A DNA stretch of 51,701 nucleotides from Zoogloea sp. (GCF_028693495.1 NZ_JAQUVG010000011.1:1-51701), one strand, 5' to 3'. Shown: positions 35,597 to 44,601, counted from the stretch's first letter. Numbers and translations: made by a program. Notes: generated by a model from the letters alone, not told the origin.

Positions 35597-37911
35597 GCGC
35601 CCCCGACCGCATCCCGCCTACCAGCGCTGGCGCCGGCCTGCCCCACGAGAGCGCCCACCTCCATGTGACCGGTCGCGCCACCTATGTGGACGACGTGCCG
35701 GCTCCGGTGGGCACCCTGCATGCCGCCCTCGGTCTCTCGAACCTCGCCCACGGCCGGCTCTTGTCCCTGGATCTGTCCGCCGTCCGCGCGGCGCCCGGGG
35801 TTCGGGCAGTGATCACCGCCGCCGACATTCCCGGCCTGAACGACTGCGGCCCGGTCAGGCGCGACGACCCGATCCTCTGCGCTGGTGAGATCCTCTTCCA
35901 CGGGCAGCCCCTGTTCGCCGTGGCCGCCGACAGCCACGAGCAGGCCCGCCGTGCCGCACGCCTCGCCCGGGTGGAGGCGGAACCCCTACCCGCGCTGCTG
36001 GATGCCGAATCCGCAGCCGCAGCCAAATCCTGGGTACTGCCACCGGTGCGCGTGCAAAAGGGCGACACGGTCACGGCGCTGGCCTCAGCCCCCCACCGGC
36101 TACAGGGCACCGTTCGCCTGGGGGGGCAGGAGCACTTCTACCTGGAAGGCCAGATCGCCTGCGCCCTCCCCCGGGAAGATGACACCCTCCACCTCCTCAC
36201 CTCCACCCAGCACCCCACCGAAATGCAGCATGTGGTGGCCCGGGCCCTGGGCTGGCGGATGCATCAGGTGAGTGCCGAATGCCGGCGCATGGGAGGCGGC
36301 TTCGGCGGCAAGGAGAGCCAGTCCGCCCAGATCGCCTGCGTGGCAGCGGTGCTCGCCGTCCGGACCGGACGGCCCGTCAAGCTGCGCCTCGACCGGGACG
36401 ACGACATGCGCATCACCGGCAAGCGCCACGATTTCGTGATCGAATACGAGGCCGGCTTCGGCGAGGACGGCCAGATCCACGGCCTGAAGCTGGTCCTGAC
36501 CTCCCGCTGCGGCTTCTCCGCCGACCTCTCCGGGCCGGTGAACGACCGCGCGATCTTCCACGCGGACAACGCCTACTACCTGGACGCCGTGGACATCCTG
36601 AGCCTGCGCGGCCTCACCCACACCGTCTCCAACACCGCCTTCCGGGGCTTTGGCGGCCCCCAGGGCATCTTCGCCATCGAGACGGTGATCGACGACATCG
36701 CCCGCCACCTGGGCCGCGACGCCCTTGACGTGCGTCGCATCAACTTCTACTGGGACAGCCACGGCGACACCCGCAACGTCACCCATTACGGCATGCAGGT
36801 GGAAGACAACGTGATCCACCCGCTGGTGACCCAGCTGAGCGCCCGCAGCGACTACAGCGTCCGCCGGGCCGCCATCGACGCCTTCAACGCGGCAAGCCCG
36901 GTCATCAAGAAGGGCCTGGCGCTCACCCCCGTGAAGTTCGGCATCTCCTTCACCGCCACCTTCTACAACCAGGCTGGCGCGCTGGTCCATGTGTACAACG
37001 ACGGCACCGTGCTGGTGAGCCACGGCGGCACCGAGATGGGCCAGGGCCTGTACACCAAGATCCGCCAGATCGTCGCCCAGGAGTTCGGGCTGTCGGTCGA
37101 TGCAGTCCGTCTGTCGGCCACCGACACCAGCCGGGTGCCCAACACCTCCGCCACCGCCGCCTCCAGCGGCACCGACCTCAACGGCAAAGCCGCCCAGGCC
37201 GCCTGCCAGGCCATCCGCCGGCGCATCGCAGGCTTCGTCGCCGGGCGCCTGGGCGTGGAGAAAGATGCAGTGGTGCTGGCCAACGGCCGGGTCAGCGCAC
37301 CCGGCTTCGACGCACCATTCGCGGCGGTGGTGTCGGACGCCTACCTGGCCCGCGTCCAGCTGTGGGACGCTGGCTTCTACAAGACCCCCAAGATCCACTA
37401 CGACCCCGCCACGATGCAGGGGCGGCCCTTTTACTACTTCTCCTACGGCGCCTCGGTGAGCGAGGTGGCCATCGACACCCTCACCGGCGAATCGAAAGTG
37501 CTGCGGGTGGACATCCTTCACGACGTGGGGCGCAGCATCAATCCGGCCATCGACATCGGCCAGATCGAGGGCGGCTTCATCCAGGGCATGGGCTGGCTGA
37601 CCACCGAGGAGCTGGTTTATGCCAGCGACGGCGGCCTCGCCACCCATGCCCCTTCCACCTACAAGATCCCCGCCGTCTCGGACCTGCCCCGGGATTTCCG
37701 CGTCGCCCTGTTCGACAACGCCAACATGGAGGACAGTATCCACCGCGCCAAGGCGGTGGGGGAGCCGCCACTGATGCTGGCGATGTCGGTCTTCTTTGCC
37801 CTGCGCGACGCGGTGGCTGCGGCCCTCGGCCCCGGAGCCCGCCCCGCCCTCGACGCTCCGGCCACACCAGAAGCCATCCTGAAAGCCCTGCACGGAGGAA
37901 CCCTGTCATGA
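35593..37911 (+). CDS. xdhB: Xanthine dehydrogenase large (molybdopterin) subunit
   Basis: The 772-residue molybdenum-cofactor subunit. It begins MSAPDRIPPTSAGAGLPHES after the four-base overlap with xdhA; the longer frame upstream is antisense to nothing but lies inside xdhA. Landmarks are TGRATYVDDVPAP, the YLEGQ region, RRMGGGFGGKESQ, AFRGFGGPQG, and the C-terminal AVGEPPLMLAMS with the catalytic glutamate (Glu of GEPP) that abstracts a proton from the molybdenum hydroxide. It makes an (AB)2 heterotetramer with XdhA; the cofactor is delivered by XdhC, encoded next. Confidence 0.96.
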   Translation: MSAPDRIPPTSAGAGLPHESAHLHVTGRATYVDDVPAPVGTLHAALGLSNLAHGRLLSLDLSAVRAAPGVRAVITAADIPGLNDCGPVRRDDPILCAGEILFHGQPLFAVAADSHEQARRAARLARVEAEPLPALLDAESAAAAKSWVLPPVRVQKGDTVTALASAPHRLQGTVRLGGQEHFYLEGQIACALPREDDTLHLLTSTQHPTEMQHVVARALGWRMHQVSAECRRMGGGFGGKESQSAQIACVAAVLAVRTGRPVKLRLDRDDDMRITGKRHDFVIEYEAGFGEDGQIHGLKLVLTSRCGFSADLSGPVNDRAIFHADNAYYLDAVDILSLRGLTHTVSNTAFRGFGGPQGIFAIETVIDDIARHLGRDALDVRRINFYWDSHGDTRNVTHYGMQVEDNVIHPLVTQLSARSDYSVRRAAIDAFNAASPVIKKGLALTPVKFGISFTATFYNQAGALVHVYNDGTVLVSHGGTEMGQGLYTKIRQIVAQEFGLSVDAVRLSATDTSRVPNTSATAASSGTDLNGKAAQAACQAIRRRIAGFVAGRLGVEKDAVVLANGRVSAPGFDAPFAAVVSDAYLARVQLWDAGFYKTPKIHYDPATMQGRPFYYFSYGASVSEVAIDTLTGESKVLRVDILHDVGRSINPAIDIGQIEGGFIQGMGWLTTEELVYASDGGLATHAPSTYKIPAVSDLPRDFRVALFDNANMEDSIHRAKAVGEPPLMLAMSVFFALRDAVAAALGPGARPALDAPATPEAILKALHGGTLS

Positions 37912-38921
37912 ACGACTGGCTCTTCACCCTGGCCGCCTGGCTGGCCGACGGTCAGCCCGCCGTGCTCGTCAGCGTCGTGCGGACCAAAGGCTCCACCCCC
38001 CGGGAGGCGGGGGCCTCGATGGTGGTGAGCCAACGAGCCACGGCCGGTACCATCGGCGGCGGCCACCTGGAGTGGCTGGCCACTGGCGCCGCCCGGGAGC
38101 TGCTGCTTCAGGGCGGTGTTCCGCAGCTGATGCACCTCCCCCTCGGGGCATCCCTGGGCCAGTGCTGCGGCGGTACGGTCTGGCTGGTACTGGAACGGCT
38201 CACGCCGCAGGAGGCTCCCCTGTGGCATCTGCGGGCGGAATCGGTGGCTGCCGGCAACACCCTCCAGCGTCGCCTGGTCTCGGGAGATGAGAGCAGCCTG
38301 TGGTCCCTGGATGAGGATGAGCCCCTCCGGGGAGCCGCGCTGCGCTTCTGGTCCGACGGTGGCCACTGGCAGTTCGAGCAGAAGATGGTGACCCCGCGTT
38401 TTCCGGTACTGCTGTTCGGAGCGGGACATGTCGGGGAAGCCATCGCCCGCGCCCTGGCGCCCCTGGGAGCCCAGGTGTGCTGGGTGGATGATCGGGAGGG
38501 CGCCTTTCCGGCAGCCCTGCCCCGGGGCATCACCCCCATCTCCAGCGACACCCCCGGGGCTGAGGTTCGCACCGCGCCCGCAGGCAGCTGCTTCCTGGTG
38601 CTCACCCACAGCCACAGCCTGGACTTCGAGCTGTGCGAGGCGATCTTCGCACGCCAGGACTTTGCCTATTTCGGCCTGATCGGCTCCCGCACCAAGCGGG
38701 CCAGCTTTGAGCACCGGCTGCTGGCCCGGGGCCTGGCACCGGCCCGGCTGGCCGACCTGACCTGTCCCATCGGCCTTCCCGGCATCCGCAGCAAGGAGCC
38801 CGCAGTGATCGCCGCCTCGGTGGCGGCCCAGCTGCTGCAGGTACGCGAGACCCGCCTGGCCCTCGCCCGGGCGACCCAGCCGCTTGCGCTCCCCTGCCTC
38901 CTCTCCGGAGCCCGCCCATGA
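37908..38921 (+). CDS. xdhC: Xanthine dehydrogenase accessory protein XdhC
   Basis: XdhC binds sulfurated molybdenum cofactor and inserts it into XdhB. The 337-residue product has the family N-terminus (VLVSVVRTKGSTPREAGASMVV, GTIGGGHLEW), the GQCCGG cysteines near residue 85, and a Rossmann domain from about residue 165 (VLLFGAGHVGEAIARAL, YFGLIGSRTKR, PIGLPGIRSKEPAVIAAS). The start overlaps the xdhB stop (ATGA), and its own stop overlaps the ATG of a 23-codon mini-ORF leading to guaD. Confidence 0.95.
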   Translation: MNDWLFTLAAWLADGQPAVLVSVVRTKGSTPREAGASMVVSQRATAGTIGGGHLEWLATGAARELLLQGGVPQLMHLPLGASLGQCCGGTVWLVLERLTPQEAPLWHLRAESVAAGNTLQRRLVSGDESSLWSLDEDEPLRGAALRFWSDGGHWQFEQKMVTPRFPVLLFGAGHVGEAIARALAPLGAQVCWVDDREGAFPAALPRGITPISSDTPGAEVRTAPAGSCFLVLTHSHSLDFELCEAIFARQDFAYFGLIGSRTKRASFEHRLLARGLAPARLADLTCPIGLPGIRSKEPAVIAASVAAQLLQVRETRLALARATQPLALPCLLSGARP

Positions 38922-38989
38922 AAACCTCACCGCCCCCCTTCAACGACTTGCCCGGCAGCACACCCAGGCAGCCAGCGGAGGCCCTGTGA
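38918..38989 (+). CDS. 23-codon mini-ORF bridging xdhC and guaD
   Basis: An ATG overlaps the xdhC stop (ATGA at 38918-38921) and its TGA overlaps the guaD GTG (GTGA at 38986-38989). The peptide (MKTSPPPFNDLPG... ) is proline-rich and has no family. Its main role may be to carry ribosomes from xdhC to guaD. Whether the peptide does anything is unknown. Confidence 0.5.
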   Translation: MKTSPPPFNDLPGSTPRQPAEAL

Positions 38990-40329
38990 GCCTGCCAACC
39001 CGCCACATCCTGGTCCGCGGCCAGGTTCTCCACTTCCTCAACGATCCCGGCCCCACGGATGACCCCGGCGCCTGGGAGTTCTTCGACGACGGCGCCCTGT
39101 GGATCGCCGATGGGCGGATCCGGGCGGCCGGCCCCTGGCCGGCCATCTGCGCCGACCTGCCGCCGGACGTGCGCCACACCGCACACCTCCATGACTACCA
39201 AGGCAAGCTGATCCTGCCCGGTCTGGTGGACACCCACCTCCACTACCCCCAGGCCGGCATCATGGGCTCCTACGGCCGCCAGCTGCTCGACTGGCTCAAC
39301 GACTACACCTTTCCCGCCGAAGCCCGCTTTGCCGAGCGGGCCGTAGCCGAAAAGACCGCCGCCTTCGTGGTGGACCGGCTGCTCGCCCACGGCACCACCA
39401 CCGCCTCGGTATTTGCCACGGTCCACGCCCATTCGGTGGATGCCTTCTTTGAAGCGGCCGAAACCCGCCAGCTGCGCATGCTGTGCGGCAAGGTGCTGAT
39501 GGACCGGAACTGCCCCGCGGCCCTGCAGGACACCCCGGCCCGTGCCCGGGAAGACAGCCAGGCCCTGATCGAACGCTGGCACGGCAAGGGCCGTCTGGGC
39601 TACACCCTCACCCCGCGCTTCGCCCCCACCTCATCGCCGGCTCAGCTGGCGGTGGCCGGAGAACTGCTGGCCTCCCGTCCCGACCTCCACCTGCAGACCC
39701 ACCTGGCCGAGAACCGGGCCGAAATCGCCTGGGTTGAACACCTCTTCCCGGAACAGCCCAGCTACCTGGGCGTGTATGAACACTTCGGGCTGGTCGGACC
39801 ACGGACGATCTTCGGCCACGGCATCCACCTGTCCAAGGCGGAGCGGCAGCGCATGGCAGCCGCCGGAGCCGCCGTTGCCTTCTGTCCCACCTCCAACGCC
39901 TTCCTCGGCAGCGGCGCCTTCGACTACGCCGCCAGCACCGCCGCCGGCCTGCGCGTGGGCCTCGCCACCGATGTGGGCGGCGGCACCGGCTTCAGCCTGA
40001 TCCGCACCCTCGCCCACGCCTACGAGGCCAGCCAGACCCACGGCACCCCCCTATCCGCCCTGCGCGGCTGGTATCTCGCCACCCTCGGCGGCGCCCGCGC
40101 CCTCTACCTGGACGACCACATCGGCAACTTCCAGCCCGGCCGCGAAGCCGACTTCACCGTACTCGACTGGACCGCCACCCCCGAACTCGCCTGGCGCATG
40201 GACAGCACCCGCAACCTGGCGGAAAGACTGTTCGCGCTGATGATCCTGGGGGATGAGAGATGCGTGGAGGCGACGCATGTAATGGGGGAGAAATGCACCT
40301 CGAGCGACAAGAAAACAACCGTGAGCTGA
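38986..40329 (+). CDS. guaD: Guanine deaminase
   Basis: GuaD hydrolyses guanine to xanthine and ammonia, feeding XdhAB. The 447-residue amidohydrolase has the zinc motif LVDTHLHYPQ near residue 78, the family-specific SYGRQLLDWLNDYTFPAE, HLAEN near 235, FGHGIHLS, and ATDVGGGTGFS near 325, and a composite C-terminal barrel strand. I use a GTG start at 38986 because GGAGG is five bases before it and because the mini-ORF stop overlaps it; the longer frame upstream runs through xdhC. The C-terminal 25 residues (CVEATHVMGEKCTSSDKKTTVS) are unlike the family and abut an insertion-sequence remnant, so the natural end may have been altered. Confidence 0.93.
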   Translation: MSLPTRHILVRGQVLHFLNDPGPTDDPGAWEFFDDGALWIADGRIRAAGPWPAICADLPPDVRHTAHLHDYQGKLILPGLVDTHLHYPQAGIMGSYGRQLLDWLNDYTFPAEARFAERAVAEKTAAFVVDRLLAHGTTTASVFATVHAHSVDAFFEAAETRQLRMLCGKVLMDRNCPAALQDTPARAREDSQALIERWHGKGRLGYTLTPRFAPTSSPAQLAVAGELLASRPDLHLQTHLAENRAEIAWVEHLFPEQPSYLGVYEHFGLVGPRTIFGHGIHLSKAERQRMAAAGAAVAFCPTSNAFLGSGAFDYAASTAAGLRVGLATDVGGGTGFSLIRTLAHAYEASQTHGTPLSALRGWYLATLGGARALYLDDHIGNFQPGREADFTVLDWTATPELAWRMDSTRNLAERLFALMILGDERCVEATHVMGEKCTSSDKKTTVS

Positions 40330-40650
40330 TGGGGGGCAAACCCAAGCCGGCACGGGTGGTTTTTGAGGCCATCGTGTTTGTCCTGCGCACCGGCTTGCCG
40401 ATGGAAAGCGCTTCCTGGAATGGGAGAAAGCGGGCTTCTTCGAGGCGCTGTGGCGTGCCGGGCTGGCGGAGTACGATGAGTTGGAAGGCATCGCCTGGCG
40501 CTGACAAAGTATCGATGGGGCGATGATCAAAGCACCGGAATGATGTGACGCAGTTGGAGGCGGTGCTCGCGGCCATTCAGGTCAAGCGTCCAGCGCCGCC
40601 GAAACGGCGCTCGAACCACCTGGCGCACGCTGCGGGGCGCCAGGGCGGGC
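40326..40650 (+). pseudogene. Decayed IS5-family transposase
   Basis: Several frames together spell an IS5-type transposase: GKPKPARVVFEAIVFVLRTG in one frame, then FLEWEKAGFFEALWRAGL and AEYDELEGIAW in a second, then IDGAMIKAP, and finally RNDVTQLEAVLAAIQVKRP in another. Several hundred bases are missing between IDGAMIKAP and RNDVTQ, and a stop interrupts the frame after GIAW. No intact ends or inverted repeats are seen. It follows guaD directly and is the first sign of the accessory region that continues to 45.5 kb. Confidence 0.75.
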
Positions 40651-40683
40651 AAGCGCCCGCCCCGCGCCTAGCAGCGAGGTCGG

Positions 40684-41358
40684 TCAGCCATCGCCGTTAT
40701 CGGCCGGACCGCGCCGCCCGCCGATGAAGGCAGGCGCCAGCGGTGGCAGCTTTGCAGCACAACCGGCCTCGGGCTGCAGTGGCCCGGCCCCCAGGGCCAC
40801 CGGCAGCACGCCAGCCCACACCGGGATCGCCATGTCCTCGTCGGCGTCCTCCGCGCCCCAGTTGCGGATCTTGGCCACCGCCTCGTCGAGGGCGATGCGC
40901 AACAGGCGCGTCCCCGCCAGCTCAGCCGGCGACGGCGGACGCACCTGCGCCGCGCGGCCCGGGCTGACGTGCTCGACGAAGGCCCGAAAAGCCGCCGCCT
41001 TGGCCGTCGGGTTGTCCTCGGCCTCGAAGCGGCCGTAGATCGCCACCGAGCGGTAGTTCATCGAGTGACGGAAGGCCGAGCGGGCCAGCACCAGCCCGTC
41101 CAGGTGGGTGATGCTCACGGCGCATTCGTGCTCCAGCAGGGTCTGGACGAGGCGCGAATTGTTGGCCCCGTGGATGTACAGAAAATCCCCCTCGCGCCAG
41201 CAGGCCATCGGCAGGCAATGCACGCTGCCGCCCTGGTTGAAGGCGATCTGGCAGACCAGCGCCTCGTCGATGATGGCTCGGATCGTGCCGGCATCATGGT
41301 GGGCCCGCTGGGGTCGGCGGCGGACTTCGGTGCGTGTGGTGTGCGACGGCGAGGGCAT
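40684..41358 (-). CDS. Pyridoxamine 5'-phosphate oxidase-related FMN-binding protein
   Basis: A 224-residue split-barrel flavin-binding protein of the Nim/PNPOx-like group. Features are the IDEALVCQIAFNQGGSVHCLPM strand, YIHGANNSRLVQTLL, the ARSAFRHSMNYRSVAIYGR segment and WGAEDADEDMAIPVWAGVLP. The start at 41358 is chosen for the AAGGAG six bases before it. It is divergent from a MocR-type regulator gene (87 bases between starts), a common pairing that suggests the regulator controls it and that a PLP-related signal is involved; this is inference. The reaction is unknown. Confidence 0.85.
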   Translation of the reverse strand: MPSPSHTTRTEVRRRPQRAHHDAGTIRAIIDEALVCQIAFNQGGSVHCLPMACWREGDFLYIHGANNSRLVQTLLEHECAVSITHLDGLVLARSAFRHSMNYRSVAIYGRFEAEDNPTAKAAAFRAFVEHVSPGRAAQVRPPSPAELAGTRLLRIALDEAVAKIRNWGAEDADEDMAIPVWAGVLPVALGAGPLQPEAGCAAKLPPLAPAFIGGRRGPADNGDG

Positions 41359-41445
41359 GACGTGCTCCTTGAAAAGTGAGCCTCCAGCATAGCCGCGTCG
41401 TGGCACCATCCATGGAACCACCCCGCAGCGCCTGCACGGAGCCAG

Positions 41446-42912
41446 ATGTCCCTCGAACTCGACCTCATCCTCGCCGTCCTCGACGACGCCCCGCCCGCCG
41501 GCGAGGCGCGCCAGCTGCGCCTATACCAGACGCTCAAGGCCGCCATCCTCGACGGGCGCCTGCCACCGGGCGCCCGCCTGCCCGGCAGTCGCCAGCTCGC
41601 CACCGACCGGCGCATGGCCCGCAACTGCGTGCTGTTCGCCTACCGGCTGCTGCTGGCCGAAGGTTTCGTGGAGGCCGATCGGGGCGGCACCCGGGTGGCC
41701 GCGCTGCCGCTGGGCCAGCCGGGTGCCGCGGCGGGGGCGCCGGCCGGCGCAGCCGACATGCTGTCGCGCCGCGCCCGCGGGCTGCCGCCGGTGCAGCGCG
41801 GCGAGAGCCTGCTGCCCTTCGCGCCCGGCGTCTCCGACCTCAACGCCTTTCCGTGGCGCAGCTGGGCGCGCTTCCTGCAGCAGGCCTGGGGCGAGGTGAG
41901 CGCGCGCCAGCTGGCCGACGCCGAACCCGGCGGCGAGCCCGAGCTGCGCCGGGCGGTGGCCGGCTTCCTGTCGGCCCGGCGCGGGGTGGCGTGCACGCCG
42001 GAGCAGGTCTTCATCGTCGCCGGCGGGCAGGTCGCCGTCGACGCCTGCGCCCGCCTGCTGGCCGACGACGGCGACACCGCTTGGCTCGAGAACCCCTGCT
42101 ACGCGCCGGCCCGCAACGCCATGCAGGCCGCCGGCCTGAAGATCGTCGACGTGCCGGTGGACCACGACGGCATGGCGCCCGACCCGGCGCTGTGGCAGGC
42201 CGCCCCGCCGCGCCTGCTGTTCGTCACCCCATCGCACCAGTATCCGCTGGGCAGCGTGCTGAGCCTGGAGCGCCGGCTGGACTTCCTGCAGCGGGTGCAG
42301 GCGGGCGGCGGCTGGCTGATCGAGGACGACTACGACAGCGACTTCAACCACGCCCAGCCCGGCGCCCGGCCGCTGCCGGCCATCCAGGGCCTGCGCCCGG
42401 ACGCTCCGGTGGTTTATGTGGGCACCTTCAGCAAGCTGCTCTACCCGGGCCTGCGCATCGCCTACATGGTGGTGCCGCGCTGGGCGGCGGCCGGGCTCGG
42501 CGAGGCGATCCGCAGCCTCTACCGGGGCGGCCAGGCCGTCGAGCAGCGGGCCCTGGCGCACTTTCTGGAGAGCGGGCAGCTCACCCGCCACCTGCGCCGC
42601 ATGGGGCCGATCTACCAGGCGCGCCAGCAGGTGCTGCGCAGCGCGCTGGCGGCCCATTTCGGCGACGCCTGCCCGGTGCTCGGCGGGCAGGCCGGGCTGC
42701 ATCTGGTGCTGCGCCTGCCGGACGGCCCGCCCGACACCGCAGTGGCCCGGGCGGCCTGGGCGCAGGGCGTGGCGGCTCGCCCCCTGAGCGCCTACTACGC
42801 GGGGCAGGCTGGCGCCAACGGCCTGCTGCTCGGCTACGGCATCGCCGAGGAAGCGCGCATCCCCGAGCTGGTCGGCCGGCTGGCGCAGGCACGCAGAGGG
42901 TTAATGGGCTGA
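41446..42912 (+). CDS. MocR/PdxR-type transcriptional regulator (GntR helix-turn-helix fused to aminotransferase)
   Basis: A 488-residue regulator with a GntR winged helix at about residues 25-85 (LKAAILDGRLPPGARLPGSRQLA) and a class I aminotransferase-like effector domain. The PLP lysine is Lys330 in GTFSKLLYPGLRI, and EDDYDSDF is also conserved. Such proteins bind PLP and sometimes amino acids to activate vitamin B6 or amino-acid genes. The coding sequence is even richer in GC than neighbours. It is divergent from the FMN-binding protein gene, its probable target. Confidence 0.92.
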   Translation: MSLELDLILAVLDDAPPAGEARQLRLYQTLKAAILDGRLPPGARLPGSRQLATDRRMARNCVLFAYRLLLAEGFVEADRGGTRVAALPLGQPGAAAGAPAGAADMLSRRARGLPPVQRGESLLPFAPGVSDLNAFPWRSWARFLQQAWGEVSARQLADAEPGGEPELRRAVAGFLSARRGVACTPEQVFIVAGGQVAVDACARLLADDGDTAWLENPCYAPARNAMQAAGLKIVDVPVDHDGMAPDPALWQAAPPRLLFVTPSHQYPLGSVLSLERRLDFLQRVQAGGGWLIEDDYDSDFNHAQPGARPLPAIQGLRPDAPVVYVGTFSKLLYPGLRIAYMVVPRWAAAGLGEAIRSLYRGGQAVEQRALAHFLESGQLTRHLRRMGPIYQARQQVLRSALAAHFGDACPVLGGQAGLHLVLRLPDGPPDTAVARAAWAQGVAARPLSAYYAGQAGANGLLLGYGIAEEARIPELVGRLAQARRGLMG

Positions 42913-43002
42913 GAGACTGAAGGGCCTGGCTCAACCGCTGCCCACCGCCGCAGCGGGCGGGCGGCCAGCTCGGCCAGGGCAGCGGCGAGCCGGGCCAGAC
43001 CG

Positions 43003-43773
43003 GGCGACGAGGCCAGCCTGGGGAAGGTCAAGGTGGGTGGTCTGGAGGTGGACACCAGCAAGATCGGCAAGGTCGATGGGCTGACCCTCACCGATGCCCT
43101 GCGATTGCTGCATGAGCACGCTGGCCAGCCGGTGGCGCTGATCATCGACGAAGCCCAGCACGTCCTCACCAGCAAAGCCGGTGAGGCGGCCATGACGGCC
43201 CTCAAATCGGCCCGTGACCAGCTCAACCAGCCCGGCGTGGTGAACCTGATGCTGGTGATGTCGGGCTCCGACCGCGACAAGCTTCTGCACCTCGTCAACA
43301 CAGCCGGCGCGCCGTTCTACGGTTCGCAGATCCAGCGCATGCCGCCCCTGGGGCCCGACTTCATCGCTCACATCGCCGCCCTGATCGAAGCCCAGCGGCC
43401 AGAACTCAAGCCGGTGGATCAGGCCCTGCTGCTGCAAGCCTTTGAAGTGTTCGGGCATCGGCCCCAGTTCTTCATGGCCGCCCTGGGCCAGATCCTCAGC
43501 CCGCTGGCAGCCCTGAGTAGGCGCTTCGAGGTGGGCTTGCTGGGGGCCGCGCAGCACCAGCAAGCCCAGATGGACGCGGACTACCTCGGGCTCAAGCCCA
43601 CCGAACAAACCGTGCTGTGGCGCATGCTGGAGCAGGGCCCGCGCTTCCGCCCCTACGACGCCGAGGCGCTACGCTTCTACCGCGACAAGACCGCCCACCC
43701 CGTGAACGCACCCCAGGCCCAGCGGGCCCTGGAAGCCCTGCACCAGCGCATGCCTGCCCTGGTGTTGAGGTAG
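43003..43773 (+). pseudogene. N-terminally truncated AAA-type ATPase
   Basis: The frame contains GKVKVGGLEVDTSKIGK, then Walker B with ALIIDEAQHVL, LMLVMSGSDRDKL and FGHRPQFFMAALGQIL, all typical of a proteobacterial ATP-binding protein family of unknown role. The Walker A part that should precede it is missing: upstream the frame runs through low-complexity sequence back to the MocR stop. An in-frame GTG (43033) exists but a protein without Walker A cannot bind ATP in the usual way. It is therefore a gene remnant, not a functional ATPase. Confidence 0.7.
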
Positions 43774-43973
43774 CGTACGTTCTCGTGGTTGTGGGGCGGC
43801 ACCACCGGGACGACGCGGGTCACCGGCATGCCGGCCTTCACCAGCTCGTCCTTCTTGCGCGGGTTGTTGCTGAGCAGATGCACCGAGCGCACGCCCAGGT
43901 GCTTGAGGATCTCGGCGGCGCAGTCGAAGCTGCGCACGTCTACCATCTGGGACACCATCGTGGCCGAAGGCAA
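43750..43973 (-). pseudogene. Fragment of a GTP cyclohydrolase II-like (RibA) gene
   Basis: On the minus strand, FDCAAEILKHLGVRSVHLLSNNPRKK, VTRVVPVVP and ENVRYLNTRAGM align with the C-terminal part of RibA (the LLTNNPRK and YLxTKxxKMGH region). The N-terminal catalytic zinc cysteines are absent, and the fragment runs into the ATPase remnant on the other strand, where the junction must be a break. It is a decayed piece. Confidence 0.65.
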
Positions 43974-44029
43974 GGAGATGGGGCATCATGCCGTGCTCCT
44001 TCAAGGCCTGCGAAGAGTGCGGCGTGCGC

Positions 44030-44165
44030 CCCCCTCATCGATACCGCCGGCCACGGCCGGATGGGCATCGGCAGCGGCGTGGTGCATGACTCGGTAGACA
44101 CCGACGAGTGGGCCGAATGCTGGCTCAAGGCACGCTTCCTGAGCGGGCTCGCCGATGAGCCGGGC
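44030..44165 (+). pseudogene. Fragment of pabB (aminodeoxychorismate synthase component I)
   Basis: A short stretch reads IDTAGHGRMGIGSGVVHDS, then DEWAECWLKARFL. The GSGVVHDS and E..E...KARFL pattern is the end of the chorismate-binding domain of PabB-like enzymes. Nothing else of the gene is present, and the flanks are unrelated, so this is a remnant of a few dozen codons. Confidence 0.6.
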
Positions 44166-44205
44166 GTATCATCGGACCTCGCCAAAACCCCACCCGGGAG
44201 CCTCC

Positions 44206-44601
44206 GTGATCGACTACCGCATTGACACCCCGCTGGCGCTTGCCGACATCCTCCGCGTGCTGGACGCCTCCGGCATCCAGCGCCCCACCCACGACAGCGC
44301 CCGCATCGGGCGGATGTTCAAAGCCGCCGACATCGTCGTCTCGGCCTGGTCGGGCGACACCCTGATAGGCCTGTGCCGCGCGCTCACCGACTTCAGCTAC
44401 TGCTGCTACCTGTCCGACCTGGCGGTGGACCAGGCCTTCCAGCGCAGGGGCATCGGCAGCGGTCTGGTGGAGCGGCTGCGGGCCGCCCTCGGCGACGAGG
44501 TTTCCATCGTGCTGCTGTCGGCGCCGGCGGCGATGGGTTATTACCCCGGGCTGGGCTTCGCGCCGGCGGGCAACGCGTTCGTGCTGAAGAGGACGCGCTA
44601 A
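44206..44601 (+). CDS. GNAT family N-acetyltransferase
   Basis: A 131-residue acetyltransferase. The acetyl-CoA motif A reads LAVDQAFQRRGIGSGLVERL (R-x-x-G-x-G/A form QRRGIGSG), preceded by a LSDL strand and followed by IVLLSAPAAMGYYPGLGF, a typical GNAT end. I use the GTG at 44206, which has GGGAG at seven bases; an earlier ATG would add 17 residues that are not part of the fold and overlap the pabB remnant. The substrate is unknown. It sits at the edge of the repeat-filled, gene-free stretch. Confidence 0.82.
   Translation: MIDYRIDTPLALADILRVLDASGIQRPTHDSARIGRMFKAADIVVSAWSGDTLIGLCRALTDFSYCCYLSDLAVDQAFQRRGIGSGLVERLRAALGDEVSIVLLSAPAAMGYYPGLGFAPAGNAFVLKRTR

Noticed and set aside
43003-43773. 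Functional ATPase starting at the GTG at 43033
   Set aside because: Walker A is missing and the upstream sequence is low-complexity; treated as a remnant.
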